Source of the DNA: SZUA-265 sp965651905
GTDB lineage: Bacteria; Myxococcota_A; Polyangia; Polyangiales; Polyangiaceae
Assembly (NCBI GenBank): GCA_965651905.1
Contig: CBFGUG010000017.1
Location: forward strand, 1 to 64,000
Direction of reading: 5' to 3'
Length of the DNA: 64,000 nucleotides
This document shows, one piece after another, positions 52,075 to 60,900 of the stretch. The notes under the pieces were generated by a model. It ran no database searches, was not told the origin of the DNA, and worked only from the letters and a program-made list of their open reading frames with translations. A program made the translations under genes and the position numbers. Within the stretch, counting starts at the first letter, position 1. Every line of letters begins with the position of its first letter.

Positions 52075-52237
52075 AGTCAAAACTTCTGCACACTTGGCCT
52101 CCGTCCAGTGCTTCGTAGTTCAGCGTAGCCCACGAGCGTGCCCACGAGCATTCGCGTAGAGCGAATCAACATTTGGAAAATACAGAGAGTTTTCAGTCGA
52201 TGCGCGGGGCGCGATCCCAGCTTGGGGGGCGCGCGAC

Positions 52238-52702
52238 TCAGAACTTTCCGCTGGTTGAGAGCAACGTCAGCTTGTCATTGGTTTCGCGAAGTCGGCTGGC
52301 CAGCATGTTTACCATGCTCCACAGCACTTCGTAGGCAAGGTCTTTGTCCATGAACAACAAGTCGTCGAAGCCATCCTTCGCGATGGTCAAGACGCGGCAG
52401 CGTTCGTGCGCGCGAGCGTCCGCGGATCGCGGCGATTCGTCGAGCAGCGCCATCTCGCCGAAGACCTGACCCGGCCCCAGGATCGCCAGCGCTTCTTCGC
52501 CCATTCCAGGCACGTCGCGGCTGATTCGAATCTTGCCTTCGAGGATCAGATACAATTTGTCGCCCGCGTCACCGTGCTGGAACACCTTCGTGCCTCGGGC
52601 GTGATGTTCCTCCGATGCAAGTCGCGCGATGCGCTCCAGAGCTTCGGTTTTCAGCCCACGAAAGAGCTTCACTTCGCGCAGGACGTCGACGTGTGTTGCC
52701 AT
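52238..52702 (-). CDS. Cyclic-nucleotide-binding domain protein
   Basis: A 154-residue protein that is little more than one cNMP-binding domain (ATHVDVLREVKLFRGLKTEALERIARLASEEHHARGTKVFQHGDAGDKLYLILEGKIRI), with the phosphate-binding cassette FGEMALLDESPRSADARA: the Glu and Arg that bind the cyclic phosphate are present. There is no DNA-binding HTH, so it is not a CRP. The start at 52702 is chosen because the frame upstream has no homology. It is last in the ExbB-ExbD-TonB set. Confidence 0.87.
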   Translation of the reverse strand: MATHVDVLREVKLFRGLKTEALERIARLASEEHHARGTKVFQHGDAGDKLYLILEGKIRISRDVPGMGEEALAILGPGQVFGEMALLDESPRSADARAHERCRVLTIAKDGFDDLLFMDKDLAYEVLWSMVNMLASRLRETNDKLTLLSTSGKF

Positions 52703-52908
52703 TCCTCGCGAGCATAGCGTCAATCCGTCGATCGAGTGTAGTAGTCGACGAAATGCGCTGCTGCGGTAGCCTCGTCCCCGCCTGAGGCGCTGCGTCACTG
52801 GACGCATACTGTAGTGCGTGGCGGACGTCGAAGGAGACGTAGCTCGATCACGCTTGGGTGGCTGTTCGCCGCGTTGGGGGCGGAACTCCTGGTGCTGGGG
52901 GAGTTCAG

Positions 52909-53865
52909 CTAGCGTTTGAACGTCATGGTGACGGTCATGGTGCTGGGGACTGGCTGTCCAGTAGCGTTCAGCGCGGGTTGGTACCCGCTCTCCCGCATGG
53001 CGCAACGTTTGGCGTTTCGGCCGAAGCCGTAACCCGGGTCGTTCAACACGCTGACGTTACTGGGCTGACCTGTCGGGGAGATGCTGATGGCGACCTTCAC
53101 CCGCATGTAGTTGATCTGCTCGACGTCCGCTTCCGCGGGGAAAGGACACGTGGTCAGACGATGACTCTTGGGGAGGCCAGCCTTGCGTGAGAGATCGGGC
53201 CCCTTGGGCTTGACCACGGCGGGCACTGGCTTTGCCGCTCGACCGCCGGGCACGCCGTCTGGACTGGCGTTGCGGTTGTAGACAGCTTTTTTCCCGGTCC
53301 CCCGGGTCGCGGTCACTCCGCCGACGTAGCGTTCGCCGCTGCCTGTCACGAATCCCATGTCGCCCGTCAGATCCAGCGGTTCGTTCGGGTCGGGCTCAGC
53401 TGTCAGCACCTTCGCCGCCTCCGCTGCGGGCGGTGGCGCCTGTGGCGGTGCTTCGGGAGCCTCGGGCGGCGGCGCCTCAGGGACGGGTGGAGGCTCGGGT
53501 TCGGGCTCAGGTTCGGGTTCCGGCTCAGGCTCGGGTTCCGGTTCGGGCTCAGGTTCGGGCTCGGGAGGCTGCTCCAGTTCGACCTCCAGGATTGCCCTCA
53601 AACGCTCACTGACCACGCGCTGAACGCTTCCAGAAAAAGCCCGGAGGGCGAGTAGATCACCGAGCTGGTAGCCGCGGCCCGCTGCTCCGCCGTGGAGGAG
53701 CAGGCCGCCGAGTAGGCCCAGCACCATTCCGAAACGAACACTCGTCCTCGCGCCCAACGCCAGCACCCCTCCGAACGGCGCGGAGGCGTCCTTGGTCGTC
53801 TCGGGTGCGCGCGCGCTGGTGGCGCTGGAAACGGGTTGGGGGGCGGGGGACTGCGAGGAAGCCAT
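52909..53865 (-). CDS. TonB-like protein with (EP)n linker
   Basis: A 318-residue TonB-like energy-transfer protein. An N-terminal hydrophobic anchor (VRFGMVLGLLGGLLLHGG, about 43-60) is followed by a run of about 13 Glu-Pro pairs and further Pro-rich sequence (about 100-155). The C-terminal 90 residues resemble the TonB C-terminal domain: INYMRVKVAISISPTGQPSNVSVLNDPGYGFGRNAKRCAMRESGYQPALNATGQPVPSTMTVTMTF. It lies downstream of exbD and upstream of the cNMP-binding protein. It probably couples proton-motive force to an outer-membrane receptor; no receptor is nearby. Confidence 0.9.
   Translation of the reverse strand: MASSQSPAPQPVSSATSARAPETTKDASAPFGGVLALGARTSVRFGMVLGLLGGLLLHGGAAGRGYQLGDLLALRAFSGSVQRVVSERLRAILEVELEQPPEPEPEPEPEPEPEPEPEPEPEPEPPPVPEAPPPEAPEAPPQAPPPAAEAAKVLTAEPDPNEPLDLTGDMGFVTGSGERYVGGVTATRGTGKKAVYNRNASPDGVPGGRAAKPVPAVVKPKGPDLSRKAGLPKSHRLTTCPFPAEADVEQINYMRVKVAISISPTGQPSNVSVLNDPGYGFGRNAKRCAMRESGYQPALNATGQPVPSTMTVTMTFKR
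53492..53568. repeat. Glu-Pro hexanucleotide repeat
   Basis: Thirteen degenerate 6-bp units (ggttcg/ggctca/ggctcg) encode the (EP)n run of the TonB-like protein on the minus strand. The synonymous variation argues for an old repeat. Confidence 0.9.
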
Positions 53866-53987
53866 GTGCCGTGGGGAAAGTCTCAGTCCGCGAGGCGTCG
53901 TCTGACATGTCGCCTGGGGACTCGGTATTCGACGGAGGCGCTGGAGATTAGATCATCGAAAGATCGAAATTCGGGATGGGAGAACAG

Positions 53988-54425
53988 CTACGGTGTGGCA
54001 GCGGGCGCGGGCGTGGTCTTGTTGGGAGAGACGGCAAACGCGATCTTGGCGATCTTGGCCTGCTTGAGCAGATCGAGCACGTGGATCACTCGGCCGTGGG
54101 GGACCTTTTGGTCGGCGCGGATCACGGCGCGCAACTCTTCATTTTTCTTTCGCGACTCGGCGGCGAGCGACTCGATCAGGTCGTCGCTGGCGATCTCCTT
54201 GGAATCCACGAAGGTTTTACCCGACTCGGTCAGCTCGACGCTGAACACCATCTGCACCTGTTCGCCGCTGGCCGCCTTCGGCAAGTCCATCGGCATGCCT
54301 TGGGACACGATGATCTTCGCCGTCACCATGAAGATGATGAGCAGTACCAACGTGACGTCCACGAGCGGAGTCACGTTGATCGCACTGATGATGTCTTCAT
54401 CGCTGCTTTGCGCGCCGCCGGCCAT
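53988..54425 (-). CDS. exbD: ExbD/TolR biopolymer transport protein
   Basis: Inner-membrane partner of ExbB (145 aa). One TM helix with the conserved Asp (INVTPLVDVTLVLLIIFMVTA) is followed by the periplasmic domain (VFSVELTESGKTFVDSKEIASDDLIESLAAESRKKNEELRAVIRADQKVPHGRVIHVLDLLKQAKIAKIAFAV). The start overlaps the exbB stop by one base (TGATG), so the two are translated together. It sits upstream of the TonB-like gene, giving a complete energising set. Confidence 0.95.
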   Translation of the reverse strand: MAGGAQSSDEDIISAINVTPLVDVTLVLLIIFMVTAKIIVSQGMPMDLPKAASGEQVQMVFSVELTESGKTFVDSKEIASDDLIESLAAESRKKNEELRAVIRADQKVPHGRVIHVLDLLKQAKIAKIAFAVSPNKTTPAPAATP

Positions 54426-55171
54426 CAGTCTTCCTCGCCGCCCTTGGAGCCTTTGCTCTTCGCGCTCTTGCTGGGCGCGTCGCTGGCCGAGCCGCTACTT
54501 GCGCTAGTCGTCGCAGGTTCTCCGACCAAGTGCGCGATCAGGACTCGAGACAGGGCGTCGGTGTTGGCCAAGATCCCGCGCGCTTGACGCTGAAACACGT
54601 TGTACATGGCCACTGCGGGGATGGCCACGGCCAGGCCTACCGCGGTCGCCACGAGCGCTTCGGCGATGGCCGCCATCACCTCTTGGGGCGCGGACATTTG
54701 CGCTGCTTCGGCGGCCGCCTCGACGACCTTTTGATCGCCCAGTGCCTCGAATGCTTGCACGACGCCGATGACCGTGCCGAAGAGTCCGATGAACGGTGCG
54801 TTGTTGCCCAGCGTCCCCAGGTACGCCAGCCCGCGCTCGAGCTTGAGCCGTTGAAGCGCGGCTGCGCCGCTCATCGCTTCGTCAGCCGCTTTCGCTCCGC
54901 GGTCCGCTTCAGCGAGGCCAGCCACCACGACGGCAGCTTCGGCGCTCGGAGACGCTTCCATCTCCTTGCGTGCGCGCGCCAGATCACCCTTGCGTAGCGC
55001 GTTACGCAGATCGCTGGCCAGGCGCGCGATGTCGTCTCGCAGCGACCAGTAAAACCAAGCTCGTTCGAGCATGATTGCGACGCTGATGACACTCAAGATC
55101 AGCATCAACCACATGACCCACTCCGCTCCGAAGTTGGTCATCAACCGTTGGATCCACTCGACCAGGTTCAT
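54425..55171 (-). CDS. exbB: ExbB/TolQ/MotA-family proton channel protein
   Basis: A 248-residue MotA/TolQ/ExbB protein with the first TM helix at about 15-35 (AEWVMWLMLILSVISVAIMLERAWFYWS) and the conserved pair near the end (LAYLGTLGNNAPFIGLFGTVIGVVQAFEAL ... ALVATAVGLAVAIPAVAMYNVF), with the pore-lining Thr and Pro residues. The start at 55171 (MNLVEWIQ) drops a short Arg/Pro-rich extension. It is the first gene of exbB-exbD-tonB-cNMP. Confidence 0.95.
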   Translation of the reverse strand: MNLVEWIQRLMTNFGAEWVMWLMLILSVISVAIMLERAWFYWSLRDDIARLASDLRNALRKGDLARARKEMEASPSAEAAVVVAGLAEADRGAKAADEAMSGAAALQRLKLERGLAYLGTLGNNAPFIGLFGTVIGVVQAFEALGDQKVVEAAAEAAQMSAPQEVMAAIAEALVATAVGLAVAIPAVAMYNVFQRQARGILANTDALSRVLIAHLVGEPATTSASSGSASDAPSKSAKSKGSKGGEED

Positions 55172-55578
55172 TCTGTTTGCCCTAAACTCGTCACCGGCAC
55201 GTGATACGGGGCGCAAAGGCTCCGGCGGTAGCCCAACTGCGCGCCGCGGTGGCATTCGCTAACACAAAAATGCACAGGTCGGGAGCTGTCTGAGTGCAGA
55301 TCGACGCCCGGCCGGCAACACGAAGCCATGGGGCCATGGGAGCCGCGCTTCGGGGTAGGCACAAGACGCAGGGAGCTACGAAAATGGCTCGAGTGCTTCG
55401 GTACCCGTGGGTTCTGTCCGGGCGTCGTGGGGCATGGCACAACGGCTCCCCGGTCGGGAGAGCTGTTCCCCGCGAGTCGCTGGGGACGGACCGTGCGCTG
55501 GCCGGCGTTCGCGCGTCGAAGCAAGCACGGCGAGGCCAGAGCTCTACCGAGTTATCGTCGGAACCCGTGAGCCGTGCC
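55172..55578. other. Intergenic region, no gene seen
   Basis: The 407 bp lie between the HAD nucleotidase gene and exbB, both on the minus strand. It must contain the promoter of the exb operon. A short palindrome CCATGG-GG-CCATGG (55326-55339) is the only symmetrical motif noticed. Open frames on both strands have no family features. Confidence 0.5.
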
Positions 55579-57084
55579 TCAGAGCTCGTGGGGCATGAAA
55601 TCGTGGGGCGAGCGATAGACGCGTTCGGCGGAGTAGTGCCGCAATGAGGAAACGCGTCGCATGTAGATGTCGGCGTAGCGGGAAACTTGGGCTCCGAAGC
55701 TGCTGGTGCCGCCGTGCTGCTTGAAGAGGGAGCCCCAATACGGGTGAAACGACCCGTCGATCAGCGCCTCGAGTTTGAGTTGTTCCTGGCTGGTCTGTTT
55801 GAGTACGCGTCGCACGCCATCGAGCCCACGGCGCACGCGTGTTTCTTCTCGCGGATCCGTCACCTCGCCGTCTCGGGTTATCTGCCGCAGCCGCCGTTGA
55901 TAGAATCTGAGCTCGTCCTCGAGATGACGGCGTTCACGGTCCAAATCGACCATCTTACGAATCGCTGCAGCGGCGCTCTGGTGGCCTGCGAGCTCGGCGT
56001 CCAGCTCTTGCACGATCATCGCGGTGCGCCACGTCGACTCCTTCTTCGAGCGCACGATGTCGCCGTAGATGTGGTCTCCGACGTACATCACTTCGGAGCC
56101 GCGGATCCCGGTCAGTCGCTCGAAGGCCGCCAGGTTACCTCCCTGGTACACATGCCCGGGTTCCAGGCGAGTAGCCTGGCCGATGGCTTTGCCATCGTCG
56201 AGTTCGACGAAAGGCTGCCCTTCACGAAACCACAGCGGTTTGCGTGCGGAAACGACGACGATGTCGAAGTACTGCGTCCACGAACCGTACTGCTGCATGG
56301 CTCCGTCCAGCAGGTAGTCCATCAGGGCGTTGGTGTATTCCCACGGTGAATTCGTGAGCACGAACAGCTTTTTCCCCGCTGACCGCAACTTGTGCAGGGT
56401 CATCGGTAGGTGTTCATCTCTGTCGATGAAATGTGGCAAGTTCATTCGCACGCGGTCGTGAACCTCGCCCGTTGCGTGGGCCATGTCGATCGACTTTCGG
56501 ATGTCGTCGAACAGCTGGGCGTAGTCGACCTTGCGGCGCTGTTTCTCGAGTGCGTCGATCAATGACACGTAACTGGTGACTTCGCTCAGTCCGAACAAGG
56601 TGTCGATCCAGTGAAAACGGTCACTGTCCGGGCGTACCTTCGTGTGCCAATACAGTCGCTGGATCTCGGCAGGATCGATGATCGTCGTGCCGTGGTACGC
56701 CTTGTGAATCGCATCGAAGCGGTTCATCTTGAGCACGTTGCCCAGCTGTTTGTCGATCAGTAGCCCGCGGATCGGGAAACGAATGTCCACTTGGAGCTCG
56801 CGCAGACTCTCTGGATAACCCAGCTCGATCAGGTTCTTCAGCGTGACTTCGATGCTGAGCGCGTCCATCGCGTCTTGGTGGTAGATCGCGAGGGTGTAGT
56901 CCATGTCGAAGCCGAGCCAGCTGATGTCCGACATCGGCAGGTGACGGTTGACGTAGATGCGTTCGGCGCGGGGGAGGGCCAGGTCGGTGCTGCTCGCGTC
57001 ACGCAGCGTCACTAGCGGCAGCGTCAGCTGTCCACCCGCGTCTGAGGTAGGAATGGCGTCGCCCAATATCCGAAGTCTTAGCAC
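55579..57084 (-). CDS. HAD-IG family 5'-nucleotidase
   Basis: A 501-residue cytosolic nucleotidase of the HAD superfamily (cN-II-like). The nucleophile motif is GFDMDYTLA; motif II Thr is in KKLFVLTNSPWEYTNALMDYLL; the acidic motif is VMYVGDHIYGDIVRSKK. The substrate recognition insert FPIRGLLIDKQLGNVLKMNRF matches the family. The start is GTG 57084 by frame; the true start could be a little further in, before RIYVNRHLPMSD. Convergent or overlapping neighbours are absent. Probably dephosphorylates nucleoside monophosphates. Confidence 0.92.
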   Translation of the reverse strand: MLRLRILGDAIPTSDAGGQLTLPLVTLRDASSTDLALPRAERIYVNRHLPMSDISWLGFDMDYTLAIYHQDAMDALSIEVTLKNLIELGYPESLRELQVDIRFPIRGLLIDKQLGNVLKMNRFDAIHKAYHGTTIIDPAEIQRLYWHTKVRPDSDRFHWIDTLFGLSEVTSYVSLIDALEKQRRKVDYAQLFDDIRKSIDMAHATGEVHDRVRMNLPHFIDRDEHLPMTLHKLRSAGKKLFVLTNSPWEYTNALMDYLLDGAMQQYGSWTQYFDIVVVSARKPLWFREGQPFVELDDGKAIGQATRLEPGHVYQGGNLAAFERLTGIRGSEVMYVGDHIYGDIVRSKKESTWRTAMIVQELDAELAGHQSAAAAIRKMVDLDRERRHLEDELRFYQRRLRQITRDGEVTDPREETRVRRGLDGVRRVLKQTSQEQLKLEALIDGSFHPYWGSLFKQHGGTSSFGAQVSRYADIYMRRVSSLRHYSAERVYRSPHDFMPHEL

Positions 57085-57177
57085 GGATGCGCGGCTCGGG
57101 CGCGGCTGGGCGGTCGCTCAGCGTGTGTGGGGGGCCCCGAATCGCTGGTTGCAACGACCGGGGCGTGGTCCAACACT

Positions 57178-57897
57178 GTGCGAGTGCAGAAGCCACTCGT
57201 GATCGTCGTGACGGGCGAGCCCGTCGAAGGAGCAGAACGCAAGTACGGAAGTTTTGCGGACATGATTCGACATTCGATGGGTGATGCGTGGACTGGGCCA
57301 TACCAGGTGGTCGACGTGCGCTCGACCGACGCGCTGCCAGATCCCACACAGGTTGCTGGCGCGATCGTAACGGGCTCGCCCGCGCGTTTGGGCGATCGCA
57401 CGGATTGGATGCTGCGAGGTTTGCGCTACCTGCGTTCGCTGGACGCGGCACAGACCCCGACGCTCGGGATCTGTTTCGGTCATCAGATGTTGGGAGAAGC
57501 GCTGGGCGGGCGTGTCGCGCCAAATCCCAATGGTCGTGAAATCGGTACCGTGGCCATCACCGCTCATCACGACAACCCCTTGCTCGAGCCTGATGACCCG
57601 TTCACGGCGAACGTGAGTCACCTCGATTCGATCGTCGAGTTGCCGCCTGATGCGACAGTCTTGGCCCAGACCGAACTCGAGCCCCATGCTCTCGTGCGAT
57701 TTTCGGAGACGACTTGGGGCGTGCAATTTCACCCAGAGATGGACGCGAAGATAGTCGCGGAGTATCTGCTCGAGCGCCGCGCGGCGATTGAGTCCGAGGG
57801 CATCGACGTGGAAGCGCGTTTGGCTGGGTTGGGGGACGCGCCTGCGGGTCGGCGCGTGCTGCCGAACTTCGTAGAGCGGGTGGTGCTCGGGAAGTAG
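57178..57897 (+). CDS. Class I glutamine amidotransferase-like protein
   Basis: A 239-residue stand-alone GATase1 domain of the GMP-synthase-like type. The nucleophile elbow LGICFGHQMLGEALGG contains the catalytic Cys, and the His-Glu pair is in WGVQFHPEMD. The N-terminus (VRVQKPLVIVVTGEPVEG ... YGSFADMIRHSM) has the family look. The GTG at 57178 was chosen; GTG 57184 and 57127 are alternatives. No ammonia-accepting synthase domain or partner gene is adjacent, so the acceptor is unknown. Confidence 0.88.
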   Translation: MRVQKPLVIVVTGEPVEGAERKYGSFADMIRHSMGDAWTGPYQVVDVRSTDALPDPTQVAGAIVTGSPARLGDRTDWMLRGLRYLRSLDAAQTPTLGICFGHQMLGEALGGRVAPNPNGREIGTVAITAHHDNPLLEPDDPFTANVSHLDSIVELPPDATVLAQTELEPHALVRFSETTWGVQFHPEMDAKIVAEYLLERRAAIESEGIDVEARLAGLGDAPAGRRVLPNFVERVVLGK

Positions 57898-57911
57898 CTC
57901 AGCGAAAACGC

Positions 57912-57931
57912 GCCGCGCGCGGGCGCGCGGC
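57912..57931 (-). terminator. Bidirectional terminator-like hairpin
   Basis: GCCGCGCGC (57912-57920) and GCGCGCGGC (57923-57931) form a 9-bp stem with a 2-base loop between the convergent amidotransferase and PhoH genes. On the minus strand CGTTTTCGC follows, so it should terminate the PhoH transcript; the plus side has no T-tract. Confidence 0.7.
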
Positions 57932-57936
57932 AGTCG

Positions 57937-59253
57937 TCAGAGTTTCCGTGCGGCGAGGTTCGCCAAGTCGCTTCGTTCACCCTTGCGCAACACTACGTGA
58001 CCGACCAGTGGCTCGCCACGCAAGCGATCCGCGACGACACTGAGCCCGTTGGTCGAACTGTCGACGTAGGGGTTGTCGATTTGGAAGGGGTCACCCGTGA
58101 GCACAATCTTCGTGCCCTCGGCACAACGAGTGATGACCGTTTTGACCTCGTGTGGGGTGAGGTTCTGCGCTTCGTCGACGATGACGTATTGCTGCGGCAA
58201 GCTGCGGCCGCGGATGTACGCCAGCGGCTCGACCTCGATTTGACCTTGGGACAGCAGTGAGTCGATGTCGGGGACGCCGCGCCTGCGGGTACCCGAACCA
58301 ATCAACAGAAACTCGAGATTGTCGAAGATTGGCTTCATCCAGGGGCCCATCTTCTCGTTCACGTCGCCCGGTAGGTAACCCAAGTCGCGCCCGAGCGGGA
58401 TCACCGGGCGACTCACGAGCAGTCGCGAGTAAGTGCCGTCCACGACGGACAGTGACAGCCCAGCGGCGAGTGCCAGTAGCGTCTTACCAGTGCCCGCCAT
58501 ACCGACCAGGCTGACGCAGCGAACACTGTTGTCGAGCAGTAGGTCCATCGCGAAGCTCTGTTCCTTGTTGCGGGGGCGGATGCCCATCACTCCCTCGCGC
58601 GGACAGCGCAACTTGCGGATCGTCTTGCCCTCGGGATCGACGCGGCCGAGCGCCGTGCGATTGTCGTTGCTGTCTTGACGCAATAGGACGCAAACATTGG
58701 GGTAGAGCGCGGGATCCTCCGCGTCGAGCTGTCCGGTCTTGAAGAACAGCTCCAGTTGGTCGGCGCTCACGTCGATCTCGCGCATGCCCGTCTCGAGGGC
58801 TTCGGGTTCGACGCTTTGGTTCTCGTACGCCTGCGTGGTCAGGCCCAGGGCGTCGGCGCGGATGCGCAAGTTGACGTCCATCGTGATGAAGATGGTCGTC
58901 TCTTCAGGGCGCGAATCGCGGATCTCGATCGCCGTTTGAATGATGGCGTGATCGCCAGACCCTGGCTCGAGCGCGATGGCAAGTCGAGCTCGCTGTTCTG
59001 GGACGTAAACCCGCAGCGTGCCCTGACTGTTGACCGGGATGCCCTTGGAAAGTGAGCCATGTGCTTCACGCAGCGAATCGAAGATGCGCGCGACTTCTCG
59101 AGCGTTACGCCCGCGCTCCGTCGTGTCGCGCTTGAACCGATCGATCTCTTCGAGAACGTAGATCGGGACGATCAGTTCGTTGTCTTCGAACTTGAAGATC
59201 GCTTGTGGGTCATGGACGAGAACATTGGTGTCGACGATATAGTTTTTCTTCAT
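57937..59253 (-). CDS. phoH: PIN-PhoH fusion protein
   Basis: A 438-residue protein with an N-terminal PIN nuclease-type domain (KKNYIVDTNVLVHDPQAIFKFEDN, Asp residues of the metal site) and a C-terminal PhoH AAA-like ATPase: Walker A GMAGTGKTLLALAAGL, Walker B-like YVIVDEAQNLTPHEVKTVI, then LTGDPFQIDNPYVD. This is the YlaK/PhoH2-like class, thought to act as RNA helicase-nucleases. The start at 59253 gives the family N-terminus (MKKNYIVDTN). The start codon is directly preceded by a 16-bp near-palindrome. Confidence 0.93.
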   Translation of the reverse strand: MKKNYIVDTNVLVHDPQAIFKFEDNELIVPIYVLEEIDRFKRDTTERGRNAREVARIFDSLREAHGSLSKGIPVNSQGTLRVYVPEQRARLAIALEPGSGDHAIIQTAIEIRDSRPEETTIFITMDVNLRIRADALGLTTQAYENQSVEPEALETGMREIDVSADQLELFFKTGQLDAEDPALYPNVCVLLRQDSNDNRTALGRVDPEGKTIRKLRCPREGVMGIRPRNKEQSFAMDLLLDNSVRCVSLVGMAGTGKTLLALAAGLSLSVVDGTYSRLLVSRPVIPLGRDLGYLPGDVNEKMGPWMKPIFDNLEFLLIGSGTRRRGVPDIDSLLSQGQIEVEPLAYIRGRSLPQQYVIVDEAQNLTPHEVKTVITRCAEGTKIVLTGDPFQIDNPYVDSSTNGLSVVADRLRGEPLVGHVVLRKGERSDLANLAARKL

Positions 59254-59269
59254 CGAAGAGGTCTCTTCG
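59254..59269 (-). repeat. Inverted repeat next to the PhoH start codon
   Basis: CGAAGAG-GT-CTCTTCG: two 7-base arms with a 2-base spacer, immediately before the PhoH ATG (minus strand). The arm nearest the start replaces the expected Shine-Dalgarno position, so a hairpin here could hide the ribosome site, or a protein could bind it. Function unknown. Confidence 0.75.
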
Positions 59270-59401
59270 CTCCCAGCAACAACCACAGCATAGATGAACG
59301 AAAGCGGTCAGCGCTCGTTGAAATGTTAGTAGGGCAGCATTCGGAGCGCAGCGCGTAGGTGCTCGGCACTGGTGTCGCAAGCTGGCGGATGACACTCATG
59401 G

Positions 59402-60025
59402 ATGAAGCAAACCCCTCGACAGGTGGCCCACGTCATTTATACCCGCACTGTGACAGCGCCCACCACCCGCCGCGGGAAACGACCCGCCCGCCGCCCGAAG
59501 CGGGTGGATCCAGCCTTCCTCGAGGCAGTGGCGCTCTCCTACCTCAATCGATTCGACGCTTCCGCCAAACGCTTGCGCGAGATGCTGCTGCGGCGCGCTC
59601 GCACCGAGGTGAGAAAAGGTAGCCCCGAGCCACCCGAGCAGGAACAGCTGAGCGAGTGGGTGGAAGAACTACTCGCTCGTTACCAGGCCTCGGGGCTAAT
59701 CAACGATCAGCGATACGCGGAGAACCTGGCCGGGAGTTTGCGCCGACGCGGGACTTCGAGACGTGGCATCGGCGCCAAGCTCCGAGCCAAAGGGGTGGGA
59801 GTCGAGGAAGCCGAAGCAGCGATTGCAGAAGCCGATCGCGACACGCGAGATGGAGAGCTAGCGGCGGCGCTCGAGCTGGTACGGCGACGACGACTGGGCC
59901 ATCATCGCCAGACAGACGAACGTCGGGAACGGCGGCAAAAGGACTTGGCAGTGCTCGCTCGAGCTGGATTTTCGTTCGAGGTGGCGACGCGAGCGTTGGC
60001 TGACGACGACCCCGAGGACTTCTGA
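59402..60025 (+). CDS. recX: RecX regulatory protein
   Basis: A modulator of RecA filaments (207 aa). The three RecX repeats can be read: ALSYLNRFDASAKRLREMLLRRA, ARYQASGLINDQRYAENLAGSLRRRGTSRRGIGAKLRAKGV, and AAALELVRRRRLGHHRQ...LAVLARAGFSFEVATRALADDDPEDF. The first 35 residues are basic. recX usually lies next to recA; here it does not, with PhoH on one side and a MOSC gene on the other. The ATG at 59402 lacks a strong Shine-Dalgarno. Confidence 0.9.
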   Translation: MKQTPRQVAHVIYTRTVTAPTTRRGKRPARRPKRVDPAFLEAVALSYLNRFDASAKRLREMLLRRARTEVRKGSPEPPEQEQLSEWVEELLARYQASGLINDQRYAENLAGSLRRRGTSRRGIGAKLRAKGVGVEEAEAAIAEADRDTRDGELAAALELVRRRRLGHHRQTDERRERRQKDLAVLARAGFSFEVATRALADDDPEDF

Positions 60026-60036
60026 GCGCGTCCGCC

Positions 60037-60057
60037 GCGTCCACGTGAAATGGACGC
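60037..60057. terminator. Hairpin between convergent recX and MOSC genes
   Basis: GCGTCCA and TGGACGC form a 7-bp stem with a 7-base loop that nearly fills the 32-bp gap between the two stop codons. There is no T-tract on the recX side; it may serve both genes weakly. Confidence 0.45.
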
Positions 60058-60849
60058 CTAAGGGGCGTGCACCTGAAGTTCATCCCCGACGCGCAGTACT
60101 CCGCTGCCATGCGGCACGCAGTTTTGCCCGAACGTCACTCCGTCGGGAGTTTTTCGAAACTTGGCGAGTGTTGCCAGGGGTTCGCGACTGCGCCTTCCCG
60201 TCGACTGGTTCACGGTGGTGATGGCGCAGCGGGTGCACGGCTTGGCAATGCTCAGCGTCAGTTTCGGCGCGCTCACGGTCGTCCAGCGGTCTTCCTCGAA
60301 CGGTTGGCAGTTGCGCACGACGATGTTCGGACGGAAACGGTTCATTGGAATGGGCTGCGCGAGCTGTCGATTGAGTTCACCCAGCGACTCCAACGTCGCG
60401 AGCAGCAGCGGGTAGCCGTCGGCAAACGCGACCTGGCTGGAGACGTCGGTGTGCTCGCGACTCACCTGTCGCTCCAAGTCGTTCGGAAAGTACACTAGAC
60501 GGACGCTGCGACCGACCGCCGTGCTGAACCAGTCCGCGACTGGATCACCCATGTCGTCCGCGCTGCCCTCGAAGTTCCACACACGGACCTTGCGCTTGCC
60601 GACGCCCCGCACGCCGATGCGCAGCGGTGTGGCGCCTGGTAAGGTCGCTTCCACGCCGTCGGGGAGTAACCTCGTACCGATCAACGCCATCTGTGGCGTG
60701 GAACGTTGCGTGACGAAGTTGCCGTCGGAGTCCACCAGCATCCAGCGGCGATCGTGCAGTGGGCCTCGCGCGTCGAACGTCATCTCGGTCACGGACACAC
60801 CGCGGCAAGACTTGATTGGATACACGAACAGTGAAGAGATGACGGGCAT
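60058..60849 (-). CDS. MOSC-domain molybdenum-cofactor-related protein
   Basis: A 263-residue protein: MOSC N-terminal beta-barrel (VISSLFVYPIKSCRGVSVTEMTFDARGPLHDRRWMLVD) followed by the MOSC domain with MNRFRPNIVVRNCQPFEEDRW and the conserved cysteine segment KPCTRCAITTV. Family members handle sulfur on molybdenum cofactor or reduce N-hydroxylated compounds (YcbX/mARC-type). The C-terminus ends after the MOSC barrel without a ferredoxin domain, so it would need a separate reductase. Confidence 0.92.
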   Translation of the reverse strand: MPVISSLFVYPIKSCRGVSVTEMTFDARGPLHDRRWMLVDSDGNFVTQRSTPQMALIGTRLLPDGVEATLPGATPLRIGVRGVGKRKVRVWNFEGSADDMGDPVADWFSTAVGRSVRLVYFPNDLERQVSREHTDVSSQVAFADGYPLLLATLESLGELNRQLAQPIPMNRFRPNIVVRNCQPFEEDRWTTVSAPKLTLSIAKPCTRCAITTVNQSTGRRSREPLATLAKFRKTPDGVTFGQNCVPHGSGVLRVGDELQVHAP

Positions 60850-60900
60850 GGGGAATCGCCTATTTAGCGTACTCTCGCCTCGAACGCGCGAGGTTGCCCG

